The notes below the pieces were generated by a model, which saw only the letters and a program-made list of their open reading frames with translations, searched no databases and had not been told where the DNA came from. DNA of 64,000 nt from Cellulomonas terrae (GTDB taxonomy: Bacteria; Actinomycetota; Actinomycetes; Actinomycetales; Cellulomonadaceae), in NCBI RefSeq assembly GCF_007990265.1, contig NZ_BJWH01000018.1:1-64000 (forward strand), written 5' to 3'. How positions within the stretch are numbered: position 1 is the stretch's first letter; each line of letters begins with the position of its first letter. Position numbers and translations under genes: made by a program. This document shows, in pieces, positions 8,167 through 17,537 of the stretch.

Positions 8167-9552
8167 TTATGTCTCTTCGCGCCGCGCTCGTATATTTTGA
8201 GATACATCCACTTCTCGCGCGGATCTACCAGCATCGAAAGTGGTTCCCGCGATCCAGAGGAGCGAGATCACAAACCAGAAGATCGGATCCATGATGCTCT
8301 GATAGAAGACTCCAAACGCGACCGTCGCCAGTGCCAGCCATCGTCGAGCGCTCAGCGTCGGAGCGACTACTAGTATGAGGATGACAACCAAGCCGACGAT
8401 CCCCATCTCCACCAGTGCAGTGAGGTAGAGGGAGTGAAAGTTTCCGTAGGTTGACCCAGCGAAGACTTCCGCGACCTCGAGGTAGGACCGTCCGAAACCG
8501 GCGCCTACCCACGGTTGCATCGGACCCGCAGCTATGGACTCGGCAGCGATCCGATACAGGCTAAGGTGTTCCCCACCTGATGTTCCCTCGCTCAAGTCGA
8601 GTCGGTTTGTGACCAAGGCGAGGTCGATTGCTCCATTTGCGGAGATGATTCGTGCAACGACGAAGACCACCGTGACCGAGGCAAACATCAGAGCGCCGGC
8701 AACGCGGCGACGTTGCCGCCCCCGAGGTGCTTGAACGACGGCACCGATAGCGCAAATTAGCCAAGCTATTGCTCCACTTCGCGAGACCGATGCCACTACG
8801 ATTAGCCCCGACCCAAAGAGGGCAGCCAATGAAACCACGGCCATCCGAAAGCGGCTCGTCAATGGTTCGAGGACGACGAGGTGAACCGCAACCGCAGCCG
8901 TGAACGCTCCACGATTTGGGTCCAACGAGAGCCCGGAGAGGCGCGGTATGTCCTGCCCGATAGACCCAGCCGTAATGTCGATTGGCCCGAGCAGTACTGC
9001 GTGCCCGGTACCGAATCGCAGCCATGAGAAGAGGCTGAGAGTGTCGAGTACAAGGCTTCCTGCAATCAGCCCCCATCCAGCTGCACGCAACGTCCACGCC
9101 GTATCGACCGTCAGGGCTAGCCAGACGATGGATGCAGCGCTCACAACGAGAGCGAGCAGGAGCAGCACCCGTCCGGTCGACAATCCGTCTCCGCCGATGG
9201 CCATGACGGAGATCATGGCCAGCACGATAAACCCAGCCATTAGAAAGACGCCAGATCTTGCGTCCCGAGATATCGGGTTTGCGCGGTGCCCGCTCAATGC
9301 GCGAACAACCATGACTGTCATGATGCACGGAATCAGGGCGATGTACGGTGTGATCACCAGCGGGGCACCGCCTCGCGCCAGATCTATCCGGTCGGTGGCC
9401 GCCGCGACCACGCATACTGCGATAAACGCTTCCAGCGCTCGCGAACCGCGAAGCCTGCCTCTGGTGGTGGTGAACGGTGTCGAGGAACCCGTTCGGGGCA
9501 CGCTGGCTGTGCTAGCGGAGGACTGGCGATCAAAGCGTGAATCGGGATTCAC
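8167..9552 (-). CDS. O-antigen ligase/polymerase-like membrane protein
   Basis: The product is a membrane protein of about 461 residues with 11-12 hydrophobic segments and the Wzy_C/O-antigen ligase signature. The large periplasmic loop contains WVGAGFGRSYLEVAE and a following FHSLYLTALVEMGIVGLV, where the histidine is the conserved ligase/polymerase residue. It probably polymerises or transfers the exported repeat units. GTG 9552 was chosen because GGAGG lies seven bases before it. The frame is open for about 70 further codons upstream but overlaps the GT2 gene. Sequence composition is A+T-rich for this genome. Confidence 0.82.
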   Translation of the reverse strand: MNPDSRFDRQSSASTASVPRTGSSTPFTTTRGRLRGSRALEAFIAVCVVAAATDRIDLARGGAPLVITPYIALIPCIMTVMVVRALSGHRANPISRDARSGVFLMAGFIVLAMISVMAIGGDGLSTGRVLLLLALVVSAASIVWLALTVDTAWTLRAAGWGLIAGSLVLDTLSLFSWLRFGTGHAVLLGPIDITAGSIGQDIPRLSGLSLDPNRGAFTAAVAVHLVVLEPLTSRFRMAVVSLAALFGSGLIVVASVSRSGAIAWLICAIGAVVQAPRGRQRRRVAGALMFASVTVVFVVARIISANGAIDLALVTNRLDLSEGTSGGEHLSLYRIAAESIAAGPMQPWVGAGFGRSYLEVAEVFAGSTYGNFHSLYLTALVEMGIVGLVVILILVVAPTLSARRWLALATVAFGVFYQSIMDPIFWFVISLLWIAGTTFDAGRSAREVDVSQNIRARREET

Positions 9553-9628
9553 TGGCGCGCCTCCGCCCCGTGGCAGACGGCAGAGTGGCTCCCCGAATCG
9601 ACCGAGCGGCCAGGTGGTTCCGGCGTAG

Positions 9629-10618
9629 TCACTTGCCCTCCGCTGGCTTAGTGATTGTTTGAGGAACAACGCGACTGCTGGTGTAGGCCGGCTCTTTGAG
9701 CGTAAGCCCGACTGCCACACCCCGAATGACTTCGAGGGCGTTGACCCAACGACGTTGAGCCAGACGCTTCGCAATTCGGACAGTTATGCGAATTGGAGCT
9801 CCGACGAACTTCACGCGCCAGTCGGAGCGCCCGAATACGACGAGGCCGAGAGCCTGATATCTGTCGATTCTTGGACCGGCGTTACCATGGGAGGCGGACC
9901 GAGCATGGTGGACAGAGGCCGCCTCCACCACACGCTGGGCGAGACCCGCACGTGCACAGCGATACCCGAACTCAACATCTTCCCAATACATGAAGTAGCT
10001 CTCGTTCAGCCCTCCCACGGTGTGAAACTTTTCAGCGTCGACAAGCACGCAAGCCCAGGTCAAAAAGTCAGCCGGTTCATTTTGCTTCAGAGGGCGAATC
10101 GCCGCCGTCCATGGGTTCAACCGCGACGCGGGCGAATGTCGTGCACCTTCTTCAATGAGAACGGGTGCCGCAAGAATAACGTTCTCCGCGAGGATGTCTG
10201 GCTCGAGAAGGGGAGCGATCGCATGGGCGTTGATGACGACGTCGTTGTTTACGACTAGAATTCTCGAGAACCCGAGTGCTTCCAGTAGCGCGATCCCGGT
10301 GTTCATGGCACCTGCGAAACCGCGATTCTCCCTAAACTCATGTACAGGGATATCTGGGTTGAATCTCCGAAGGGCTTCGCGGAGCGCTCCCGTCGCTTCG
10401 TTGTCGAGGACCATTACACTTGACGGGGGGAATACCTCCAAGAGTGACCGCACACACTCGATGGTGCGACCCGTGTCTCGCCAATTGAGAACAACGACGC
10501 CAGTAACTTGCTCAGTCACCGAACGAGCCCATCGACGAATCCAGTGACGCTCGTGGAGGCGTAGGACGGCGAGTTCCATGCGCGCAACTGCTCTGCTCCA
10601 CACTCTTTGGGGATGCAT
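9629..10618 (-). CDS. GT2-family glycosyltransferase (rhamnosyltransferase-like)
   Basis: The GT-A fold is seen in order: VTGVVVLNWRDTGRTIECVRSLL (about residues 38-61), the nucleotide-binding VMVLDNEATG, the metal-binding VNNDVVI (DxD equivalent) and a late FMYWEDVEFGYRC motif with the catalytic ED. This pattern matches rhamnosyltransferase-like GT2 enzymes. An in-frame stop lies just upstream of ATG 10618. GTG 10603 and ATG 10579 are possible later starts because no clear ribosome site is visible. A 113-base gap separates it from the next upstream gene, with nothing recognisable in it. Confidence 0.83.
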   Translation of the reverse strand: MHPQRVWSRAVARMELAVLRLHERHWIRRWARSVTEQVTGVVVLNWRDTGRTIECVRSLLEVFPPSSVMVLDNEATGALREALRRFNPDIPVHEFRENRGFAGAMNTGIALLEALGFSRILVVNNDVVINAHAIAPLLEPDILAENVILAAPVLIEEGARHSPASRLNPWTAAIRPLKQNEPADFLTWACVLVDAEKFHTVGGLNESYFMYWEDVEFGYRCARAGLAQRVVEAASVHHARSASHGNAGPRIDRYQALGLVVFGRSDWRVKFVGAPIRITVRIAKRLAQRRWVNALEVIRGVAVGLTLKEPAYTSSRVVPQTITKPAEGK

Positions 10619-10731
10619 TCTCAGGGACGTTCACATCGGCCCAGTCGGCTTGATCCGCCCCTCCGCGGCCCTGTCGACTTGTGCATGTCAGACGCCCTGG
10701 CTGTCGGCGCCAGCCGAGGTATCCGCGCTCG

Positions 10732-11715
10732 CTAGACATCGAGGCTTTTCAGGGTCGTCCGTACTGTGTCCGCAGTAGCGTCCCAGGTGTAGTTGGCAGC
10801 CCTGTCCCGGAGTTTCGAAGCCAGCTGCGGACCTGCCTCAACGGCGCACCGCACCGCGTGCGCGTAGTCGTCGGGCTCGTTTGAGGAGGGGAAGCCCAAC
10901 TCGCCAAGTGTCTCGCCGACAGCCTCCGCGACGAAGGCGGTCGGCGTCCCGACGGCCATGCCTTCCAGCGCTGGCAGTCCAAAGCCTTCGTAGACCGACG
11001 GCATGGCGACGCACGAGGCCGCGAGATAGAACCCGCGGAGCGCGTCCTCCGTCACCCCCATGTGGCGGTCGATCCGCTCCGGAGGCACTCCGGCGCTAGC
11101 CGCGGCCTGGCGGAGCGTCGGCTCGTCGACCCCGACCGTCACGAACCGATACGTCGTAGGCAGACGGGCGATCGCCTGTAGTGCAAGACCGAGATTCTTA
11201 TGCGGCTTACCGTTGCCGACGAAGAGCACTGCAGCCTCATCGCGCTCTCGCTCCTGCTTCAGGAGGAGCTCATCTTCGCTCGCCGTGGGGAATGAGCAGC
11301 CCACACCGACGTTGACGACCTGGTCCGCGTCAAGCCCGGCCCATTCGGCGACTCGCCTTCGTGAGAACTCGGACACGGTGAACACTCGGCCAGTCTCCCG
11401 AACAGCAGGGCGCACGATCTTCTCGTAGTAGACGCGCTTGTGGACCGAGGTCTCGGCGGGTACGTCGAGATGAATCAGATCATGGAGGGTCAGCATCTGG
11501 CGATACCGTCCACGAAGGCCAGCGTTGAATCCGGGCGTGTAGTAGACCTCGCGGCCACGGTCGCGCATTGACCACGCCACGTAGGCGGGATCGAGCAGTG
11601 ACGCGGGGCGAATGCCCGGTTCGATGGCGCGATCGACCTCGAGGCGTCCTAGCACCTCGGAAGAGAAGCGGCCGATCCCGTGCTGGCCGCGCCAACGTCC
11701 GTCAGCGGTCGTCAC
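10732..11715 (-). CDS. GT4-family glycosyltransferase
   Basis: The product is a 327-residue GT-B enzyme. Its C-terminal domain has VLFVGNGKPHKNLGLALQA (about 162-180) and the retaining GT4 signature SVYEGFGLPALEGMAVGTP (about 243-261), where the EGFGLPALE glutamates contact the sugar nucleotide. It would transfer a hexose or deoxyhexose during repeat-unit assembly. The start is a GTG that overlaps the preceding glycosyltransferase gene by 14 bases, so translation is coupled. The G+C content returns to the genome norm here. The acceptor and donor cannot be told from sequence. Confidence 0.86.
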   Translation of the reverse strand: MTTADGRWRGQHGIGRFSSEVLGRLEVDRAIEPGIRPASLLDPAYVAWSMRDRGREVYYTPGFNAGLRGRYRQMLTLHDLIHLDVPAETSVHKRVYYEKIVRPAVRETGRVFTVSEFSRRRVAEWAGLDADQVVNVGVGCSFPTASEDELLLKQERERDEAAVLFVGNGKPHKNLGLALQAIARLPTTYRFVTVGVDEPTLRQAAASAGVPPERIDRHMGVTEDALRGFYLAASCVAMPSVYEGFGLPALEGMAVGTPTAFVAEAVGETLGELGFPSSNEPDDYAHAVRCAVEAGPQLASKLRDRAANYTWDATADTVRTTLKSLDV

Positions 11716-12889
11716 GTCGAACCGCCCTGGACGCGCTGGGTTGCTCCGCTACCGCGGTGTGCGTTCCGTCATTCGTCGGCGAAGGCTCGACCCGAGCAAA
11801 GACGCGAATCCGCCGAGTGAACTCGGAGCGGTCGAAGCGGGCTGCGCTCTGCGAAATCGTCGCGCCTCGCAATCCCTCGGCCGCGCGCATCCCGGCTCGG
11901 ACGGACACGCAGTCCTGAAAGTCCACGTGGCTTCCGGTCAGACCGTCAATCACCGACTCCGTGACGCCACCTAGCCTCCCGCAGACGACTGGCGCGCCGG
12001 CAGCCATCGCCTCGACGGGCATGATGCCAAAATCCTCGATCGCCGGGAAGACGTAGACGGTCGTGCGCTGGTAGAGCGCGTACAGCATCTCGTCAGAGAC
12101 GCGGCCGACGAAGTAGACCGGAACGTTGGCAGTCTCAGCGATTGCACGGAGACGAGGCATGTCGGGACCGTCCCCAGCCAGAACCACCGGGAGCCCGCTG
12201 TACTCACCGGCGCGGATGACGAGGTCGAGCGCCTTGTACGGAACGAACCTGGACGCGCCGAGGACGAAGTCTTTAGGCAGACCGGCGAGCACTGACATCT
12301 CGAGAGGCAGGAGCCTGTCTTCCCATCGCTCGACGCTCGCGATCCGCTCGACCTCCACCGGTGGGTAGATCACCTCGGAGTCGATACCCCAGGCTCTCCG
12401 GACTCGGTCACGAACGAACGAGCTGTTCGAAGCCGTGCGCGTGATCTCACGCGCACGAGCGCGGTCGATCATCCGCAGCGGCAAGGCCGCGCCACGGACC
12501 AGTGGCGACGCGCCTCGCGTGTCCATGGTCGGCTCCCACAGGTACCGAGCCGGACTGTGAACGTAGACGTACTTCTCGAACGAAGCCGGTGAACCGCGGA
12601 ATGAGACGTGATGAGCGAAGAGGTGCGAGCTCACGAGCGCCCAGTCGTAGGACCCGGGCTGGCGACGCCATGCGATCGGGAGCACCGGCAGCATCGCCGC
12701 CTTCCGCCCGCGCAGAGGCGATCGGCCGATAGCAGTCTCGCGGAACGTCCGGCCCGGGTAGCGGTCTGCGACGTCCGACCACAGACACAAGAGGTCTGCG
12801 GATGGGAACGCCTCAACCATCGCGTCGAAGACGTTCTCTGAACCGCCAGTTCTAGCGAGCCACTCGTGGACAAGGACACCACCGGCCAC
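11702..12889 (-). CDS. GT4-family glycosyltransferase
   Basis: The product is a 395-residue GT-B enzyme opening with GGVLVHEWLARTGGSENVFDAM, a glycine-rich acceptor loop. In the C-terminal half are VLGASRFVPYKALDLVI, the DGPD nucleotide contact and the signature PAIEDFGIMPVEAMAAGAPVV. The pattern resembles mannosyl- or glucosyltransferases of capsule and teichuronic acid clusters. The GTG start shares one base with the TAG stop of the sugar transferase gene. The last 30 or so residues are polar and extend past the usual family end. Confidence 0.87.
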   Translation of the reverse strand: MAGGVLVHEWLARTGGSENVFDAMVEAFPSADLLCLWSDVADRYPGRTFRETAIGRSPLRGRKAAMLPVLPIAWRRQPGSYDWALVSSHLFAHHVSFRGSPASFEKYVYVHSPARYLWEPTMDTRGASPLVRGAALPLRMIDRARAREITRTASNSSFVRDRVRRAWGIDSEVIYPPVEVERIASVERWEDRLLPLEMSVLAGLPKDFVLGASRFVPYKALDLVIRAGEYSGLPVVLAGDGPDMPRLRAIAETANVPVYFVGRVSDEMLYALYQRTTVYVFPAIEDFGIMPVEAMAAGAPVVCGRLGGVTESVIDGLTGSHVDFQDCVSVRAGMRAAEGLRGATISQSAARFDRSEFTRRIRVFARVEPSPTNDGTHTAVAEQPSASRAVRRDDR

Positions 12890-14397
12890 TAGCGAGCGCC
12901 GTCGCCGCTGGTGACGACCCGGACAGTCCGGGCGAGGATGAGCAGGTCACCGAACAGCGTCCAGTTCTCGACATAGCTGACGTCGAGACGAATGCCATCC
13001 TCGGGCGCAAGTGTCGATCTTCCAGAGACCTGCCAGAGGCCAGTGAGGCCGGGCTTCACGCGGAGACGTCGGTGCGCGGCCCGGTCGTACTGGGCAACCT
13101 CCGCGTCGATCTGCGGCCGGGGCCCGACGAGACTCATGTCACCCAACAGGACATTCAGCAACTGCGGAAGCTCGTCGAGGGAGTACTTGCGCAGGGCGCG
13201 GCCGATGGGCGTCACTCGGGGATCGTTCGTCGGCTTGTAGAACATCCCAACCGAGTTGGCACCTTGCTCGGCCAGCACCTCGGCAAGCCGCTTGTCCGCG
13301 CCCACGACCATGGTCCGGAACTTGAAGATCCGGAAGCGCCGACCATCCTTACCGATGCGCTCCTGCCGGTAGAGCACGGGCCCAGGGCTGGTCGCCCGGA
13401 CGAGGAGTGCAACGACTGCGAGCACCGGTAGTAGTAGGACCGTGATCATGGCGGCCATCACCCAGTCGAACAGCGACTTGAGGATGTACTTGCCCCCGGT
13501 GAACCTGGCCTCGTCTACGTACATCATCGGAAGGCCGTTGACCGGCCGCATGAGCACACGGGGTCCGGCAACGTCAACGAGAGAGAGCGTCAGGGCGAGG
13601 TCGATGCCCTTTCCTTCGAGGTCCCATCCGAGCTGCCGGACCGTCTCGGAGGTGATCGCATCGGCGCCAGTGACGGCGACCGCGGATGCTCCGATGCGCT
13701 CGGCGATCTCTGCAGCGCGGTCCATTCCGCCGAGCACTGGAACGCCGCCAATGAGCTCGCCGTCGATGATCTCCCCCGTGGGAACACAGACACCGAGCAC
13801 CGTGAATCCGACACGTGAGTTCTTGTGCAACTCCCCGATCAGGCCCGCGGCCTTGTCGCGATGTCCGATGACGAGGATCCCCGACTGGTACGTGCCTGTC
13901 TCGCGACGGGAGTGCAGCCAGCGTCGCCACCACATCCGGCCGCCGAGGATGAGTGCCAGCCCCAGCGGCGCAGCGAAGCCGAGATATCCGCGACCGATCT
14001 CCATGCGCAGGAGGTAGGCGACAACGGCCACGGCGGCGAAGAGTCGCCAGGTGACGTTGAACACGCGAGAGAACTCAGCCGGACCGCTACCGAGAACACG
14101 CCGGTCGCGGGTTCGACCCACCGCAAGAGCAGCGAGCCACGCCGCGGCGAGTGCCGCCGACACCGAGAGGTAAGACGGAGAGAACTCTCCAGAAACGATC
14201 GCCAGGCCGGTGTGGTCAAATCGCACGAGGTACGCGACGGCTACCGCAACGACGACTGCCGCGGAGTCGGTCGTCCAAAGACGAAGCGCGAGATCACGCC
14301 ATCGGGGATTCGCCGTCGCAGCGGACAGGTGTGTCGAGCGCGCGAACTGTTGCGGCACGAACCGCACAGCAGGCTCGCGCGTGTCCGATTTCGCCAC
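12889..14397 (-). CDS. Polyprenyl-phosphate sugar-1-phosphate transferase (WcaJ/CpsE-like)
   Basis: This is the initiating enzyme that loads the first sugar phosphate onto undecaprenyl phosphate. Four N-terminal membrane segments and a CoA-binding-like Rossmann region ([12 protein letters not shown]) precede a fifth membrane segment (about 305-335). The catalytic domain follows with FKFRTM (358-363), [25 protein letters not shown] (404-428) and the closing [14 protein letters not shown]. The length of 502 residues is normal. The GTG start is preceded by a run of six G at good spacing. It is the first gene of the minus-strand biosynthesis operon and divergent from the Wzz/BY-kinase gene. Confidence 0.94.
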   Translation of the reverse strand: MAKSDTREPAVRFVPQQFARSTHLSAATANPRWRDLALRLWTTDSAAVVVAVAVAYLVRFDHTGLAIVSGEFSPSYLSVSAALAAAWLAALAVGRTRDRRVLGSGPAEFSRVFNVTWRLFAAVAVVAYLLRMEIGRGYLGFAAPLGLALILGGRMWWRRWLHSRRETGTYQSGILVIGHRDKAAGLIGELHKNSRVGFTVLGVCVPTGEIIDGELIGGVPVLGGMDRAAEIAERIGASAVAVTGADAITSETVRQLGWDLEGKGIDLALTLSLVDVAGPRVLMRPVNGLPMMYVDEARFTGGKYILKSLFDWVMAAMITVLLLPVLAVVALLVRATSPGPVLYRQERIGKDGRRFRIFKFRTMVVGADKRLAEVLAEQGANSVGMFYKPTNDPRVTPIGRALRKYSLDELPQLLNVLLGDMSLVGPRPQIDAEVAQYDRAAHRRLRVKPGLTGLWQVSGRSTLAPEDGIRLDVSYVENWTLFGDLLILARTVRVVTSGDGAR

Positions 14398-14603
14398 GTT
14401 TACCCCCCGGTGTCCGCCTTCCGCAGACCGAGCCGCAGAAAACGTGAAGGTCGAATCGTACCGCGACGCGTCGCCGACGGAATCATGGGATTCGGCCTAA
14501 AGGGGTCAAGTTGCTCCTGCGACTCGTTTTCACCCGCGCTCCGCGTGGCCATGGGCTATGAGAGACTTGCGCCCGCGCATATCCGAGCAGGGGAGAACGG
14601 GCA

Positions 14604-16160
14604 GTGGAGCTTCAGGACTATTGGGTCATTCTGCGCAAGCGATGGCTGTCCATTGCCGTGTTCACCCTGCTGGGCGCGGCGCTCGCGATCGCGGTATCGC
14701 TGGTCACCACCCCGATGTACCAGGCGTCGACGCAGCTCTATGTCTCGGTCAAGGCCGGCGAGTCGTCGAGCGATCTGCTGCAGGGCTCGAACTTCACGCG
14801 CCAACAGGTGTCTTCGTACACCCAGCTCGTGACCAGCCCGCTCGTTCTGCGGCCCGTCATCGAGGAACTCGGCCTCGAGGACCGCTCTGAGGTTCTGGCG
14901 TCCCGCGTGAGTGCCAGTTCTCCGCTGAACACCTCCCTCATCAACGTCGCCGTCACCGACGAGAACCCCGCGATGGCGGCCGCGACCGCCGACGCCATCG
15001 CCGAGGAGTTCAAGTCGGTGATCGCCGACCTCGAGACACCTAGCGACGGCGGTGCCTCCGCCGTGAAGATCTCGATCGTTCGCGATGCTGTCTCGCCCGA
15101 GGGGCCGTCTTCGCCCAACCTCAAGCTCAATCTTGCTCTGGGCATGCTTCTCGGCCTCGCCGTCGGCGTAGGTGTCGCTGTCCTCCGAGCCGTGCTCGAC
15201 ACCCGCGTACGCTCCGACGCGGACGTTGCCCGTGTCACGGACACCTCCGTCATCGGGGTCATTCCCGACGACCCCGACGCCCCTCAGCACCCCCTCATCG
15301 TCCAGAGCAGCCCGCACAGCCAGCGCTCCGAGGCGTTCCGGCGCCTGCGGACGAACCTGCAGTTCCTCGACATCGCCGACCGTCCGCAGTCGATCGTCAT
15401 CACGTCGTCGCTGCCGGGCGAGGGCAAGTCGACCACGTCGATCAACGTGGCGATCACGCTGGCCGACGCGGGGACCCGGGTCGCGCTGATCGACGCCGAC
15501 CTGCGTCGCCCGTCCGTCGCCAAGTACATGGGTCTCGAGGGCAAGGTCGGTCTGACGACCGTCCTGATCGGCCGCGCGAGCGTCGAGGACGTCATCCAGC
15601 CGTGGGGCAACGGCTACCTGCACGTGCTGCCGGCCGGTCAGGTGCCCCCGAACCCCAGCGAGCTGCTGGGGTCGCTCGCGATGGCGAACCTGCTGGAGAA
15701 GCTGACCTCGCAGTACGACGTCGTCATCATCGATACGGCTCCCCTGCTGCCCGTCACCGACGCCGCGATCCTGTCGAAGCTCACCGGTGGCGCTCTGCTC
15801 GTCGTCGGGGCGGACAGGCTGCACCGCAACCAGCTGGCGGAGTCGGTCGGTGCTCTGGAGACCGTCGGGGCGCGGATCCTCGGCATCGTCGTCAACCGGC
15901 AGAAGCGCAAGCAGAGCGACCAGTACGCGTACTACGACTACTCCCCCACTCCGGCCACGTCGGCCGACTCGGGTCGGGGTGGACGCAGGAAGCGCAAGCC
16001 TGCGCCGCCCGCCCGTGCCCCGCAGCCGTCGGAGCCGTCGGTCCTGACCGGTCCGACGACGCTCTGGCCCGGTGACTCGCTCAGCGACACGCAGCTGAGC
16101 GACTTCCAGCGTCAGCAGGCGCAGAACGGTCCGGCGCAGCACCAGCGTCCGACCAGCTGA
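14604..16160 (+). CDS. Wzz chain-length/BY-kinase fusion (CapAB/CpsCD-like)
   Basis: The product is a 518-residue polysaccharide co-polymerase fused to a bacterial tyrosine kinase. The Wzz domain is bounded by membrane helices at about 15-35 and 175-196. The kinase has Walker A SSLPGEGKST (268-277), Walker A' ALIDADLRRP (294-303) and Walker B VVIIDTAP. A tyrosine cluster YAYYDY follows (about 438-443), the usual autophosphorylation tail, then a Pro-rich extension. The GTG start has GGGGAG upstream. It should control polymer length and export. The phosphatase at 20353-20967 is its likely counterpart. Confidence 0.93.
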   Translation: MELQDYWVILRKRWLSIAVFTLLGAALAIAVSLVTTPMYQASTQLYVSVKAGESSSDLLQGSNFTRQQVSSYTQLVTSPLVLRPVIEELGLEDRSEVLASRVSASSPLNTSLINVAVTDENPAMAAATADAIAEEFKSVIADLETPSDGGASAVKISIVRDAVSPEGPSSPNLKLNLALGMLLGLAVGVGVAVLRAVLDTRVRSDADVARVTDTSVIGVIPDDPDAPQHPLIVQSSPHSQRSEAFRRLRTNLQFLDIADRPQSIVITSSLPGEGKSTTSINVAITLADAGTRVALIDADLRRPSVAKYMGLEGKVGLTTVLIGRASVEDVIQPWGNGYLHVLPAGQVPPNPSELLGSLAMANLLEKLTSQYDVVIIDTAPLLPVTDAAILSKLTGGALLVVGADRLHRNQLAESVGALETVGARILGIVVNRQKRKQSDQYAYYDYSPTPATSADSGRGGRRKRKPAPPARAPQPSEPSVLTGPTTLWPGDSLSDTQLSDFQRQQAQNGPAQHQRPTS

Positions 16161-16176
16161 CCCGACCGGCGTCGTG

Positions 16177-16207
16177 GCGGCCCTGGACCCTCGCGGTCCG
16201 GGGCCGC
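16177..16207 (+). terminator. Hairpin after Wzz/BY-kinase gene
   Basis: GCGGCCC-T-GGACC, a five-base loop and GGTCC-G-GGGCCGC form a stem with one internal mismatch, 16 bases after the stop. No strong U-tract follows, as is common in high-G+C actinobacteria. Confidence 0.6.
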
Positions 16208-16295
16208 TGTCGTGCGGCCCCTGCGTCTTGGGCGTCTCCGAACGCTGGGGCAGGCCGAGGCAGAGGCGTCAACCGACTCGCTGTCTCCCGGACAG

Positions 16296-16808
16296 CTAGG
16301 CAGTAGCGGCGAACTCGGTGCCCATGACGATGCGGTCGGCCGCGTGGCTGGAGGTTTCGTCGCCGATGTGAGCCATGCCGATCTTCTCTGCGACGCGGCG
16401 GGAGGCGGCGTTCAAGGGATGGATGATCGCGACGAGCTCGGACACGCCGAGGATCTCCTGGGCGAAGTCGCGGCAAGCAGTGGCTGCCTCAGTGGCGTAC
16501 CCGCGACCTTGCAGGTCATGACGGACGTGGTACCCGACTTCGAGTTTCGGCGCGTCATTGACCGTTTGCCACGTCAGCCCGCAGTCGCCGACGAACTGCC
16601 CGTCGTGGGTCTCTACGATCCACAGTCCATAGCCGTGCTCGGCGTAGTTGCGCTGGTTCCAGCCGATCCACGCCGCGGCTTCCTGCCTGGTCTTGGGAGC
16701 CGGGTAGAACGTCATGACGTTGGGGTCGCCCAGCAGTGCCGCCATCGCATCGAGGTCGTCGTCCGTCATCTCACGGAAGCACAGGCGGGCGGTAGCAGCA
16801 GGGAGCAC
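16296..16808 (-). CDS. GNAT-family N-acetyltransferase (RimJ/RimL type)
   Basis: The product is an acetyltransferase of about 170 residues, beginning ARLCFREMTDDDLDAMAALLGDPNVM, with the acetyl-CoA motif LQGRGYATEAA (motif A) and a later ELVAIIHPLNAASRRVAEKIGM. These are classic for the RimJ/RimL-like Acetyltransf_3 group acting on protein N-termini or small amines. The start is uncertain: GTG 16808 is the first start that keeps the conserved beta-strand, but no clear ribosome site is visible. It stands alone between the BY-kinase gene and a wall-protein terminator. Confidence 0.8.
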   Translation of the reverse strand: MLPAATARLCFREMTDDDLDAMAALLGDPNVMTFYPAPKTRQEAAAWIGWNQRNYAEHGYGLWIVETHDGQFVGDCGLTWQTVNDAPKLEVGYHVRHDLQGRGYATEAATACRDFAQEILGVSELVAIIHPLNAASRRVAEKIGMAHIGDETSSHAADRIVMGTEFAATA

Positions 16809-16898
16809 CCGATGGAACGTACCGCCTACCGGCGCAGCCAGGTGGTGACCAGGTTGAAGGAGTGTCGAGCGTGAGAGGCCGTCCGCCCCCGTACGCAC

Positions 16899-16930
16899 GA
16901 GAGCCCCGCACCATCCGGTGCGGGGCTCTC
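16899..16930 (-). terminator. Strong hairpin terminator
   Basis: A perfect 14-base-pair stem (GAGAGCCCCGCACC and its complement) with a four-base loop lies 17 bases beyond the stop of the minus-strand wall protein gene at 16948-17472. It can also isolate the GNAT gene. Confidence 0.8.
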
Positions 16931-16947
16931 GGTCAGTGCGAGGTGGT

Positions 16948-17472
16948 TCAGGCGGCGACGTCAGCCGAGCGACGACGGGCCATGACGACGCCACCGGCGC
17001 CGACGAGGACCAGCGCACCGGCGCCCAGGGCGATCGGCAGCGCGTTCGACCCGGTCGAGCTCAGGTTGCCCGCACCGGAGCCGGCAGCGCCGGCGACGGA
17101 CACGGCCTGCGAGCTGAGGACGGCACCGGAGACGGTGTCGGTGGCGACCAGCGTGAAGGTGCCGGCCTGGCTCAGCGTGACGGTGAAGACCGCCGTGCCC
17201 GAGGAGTTCGTGGTCTTGGTGAGCGACTTCGTCCCGGCGATGGTGATCGCGGAGTCCGGGATCGACGCGGGGTTGCTGGTGATGGTCAGCGTGACCTGGG
17301 CGCCGGCGGGGCCGGTGACCGTCACGGTGAAGCTCTCACCGGCGGCGGGCGTCGTGTCGGACACGGTTCCGCGGTTCGAGTAGTCCCCGGCGCCATAGGC
17401 AAAGGCGGCGGACGGAACGAGAGCAAGTGCCACGGCAGCAACAGCGACCAGAGCGGTGCGACGAATCTTCAT
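16948..17472 (-). CDS. Wall-anchored Ig-like protein with LSSTGSN sorting signal
   Basis: The product is a 174-residue exported protein. The signal peptide spans about 1-25 (VAAVALALVPSAAFA). A single Ig-like beta domain (about 40-130) follows. The C-terminus is LSSTGSN, then a hydrophobic stretch (ALPIALGAGALVLVGAGGVV) and RRR, which is the LPXTG-type sortase layout with Ser in the second position. The domain is a paralogue of the protein at 19545-20144: both share a PDSAI-x-x-AG-x-K element. Together they flank the DUF4012 gene. The function is unknown; a cell-wall surface location is likely. Confidence 0.8.
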   Translation of the reverse strand: MKIRRTALVAVAAVALALVPSAAFAYGAGDYSNRGTVSDTTPAAGESFTVTVTGPAGAQVTLTITSNPASIPDSAITIAGTKSLTKTTNSSGTAVFTVTLSQAGTFTLVATDTVSGAVLSSQAVSVAGAAGSGAGNLSSTGSNALPIALGAGALVLVGAGGVVMARRRSADVAA

Positions 17473-17537
17473 TGGGTGTCCCCCCGGACAGTCGTGTTAC
17501 AGGAGTGGCGTCTTGTGACTAGGGGCAACCGTACCTT

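Noticed and set aside
10512-10739. Small 75-codon minus-strand frame in the gap before the GT2 gene
   Set aside because: It mostly overlaps GT2 in another frame, has no family resemblance and lacks a ribosome site.
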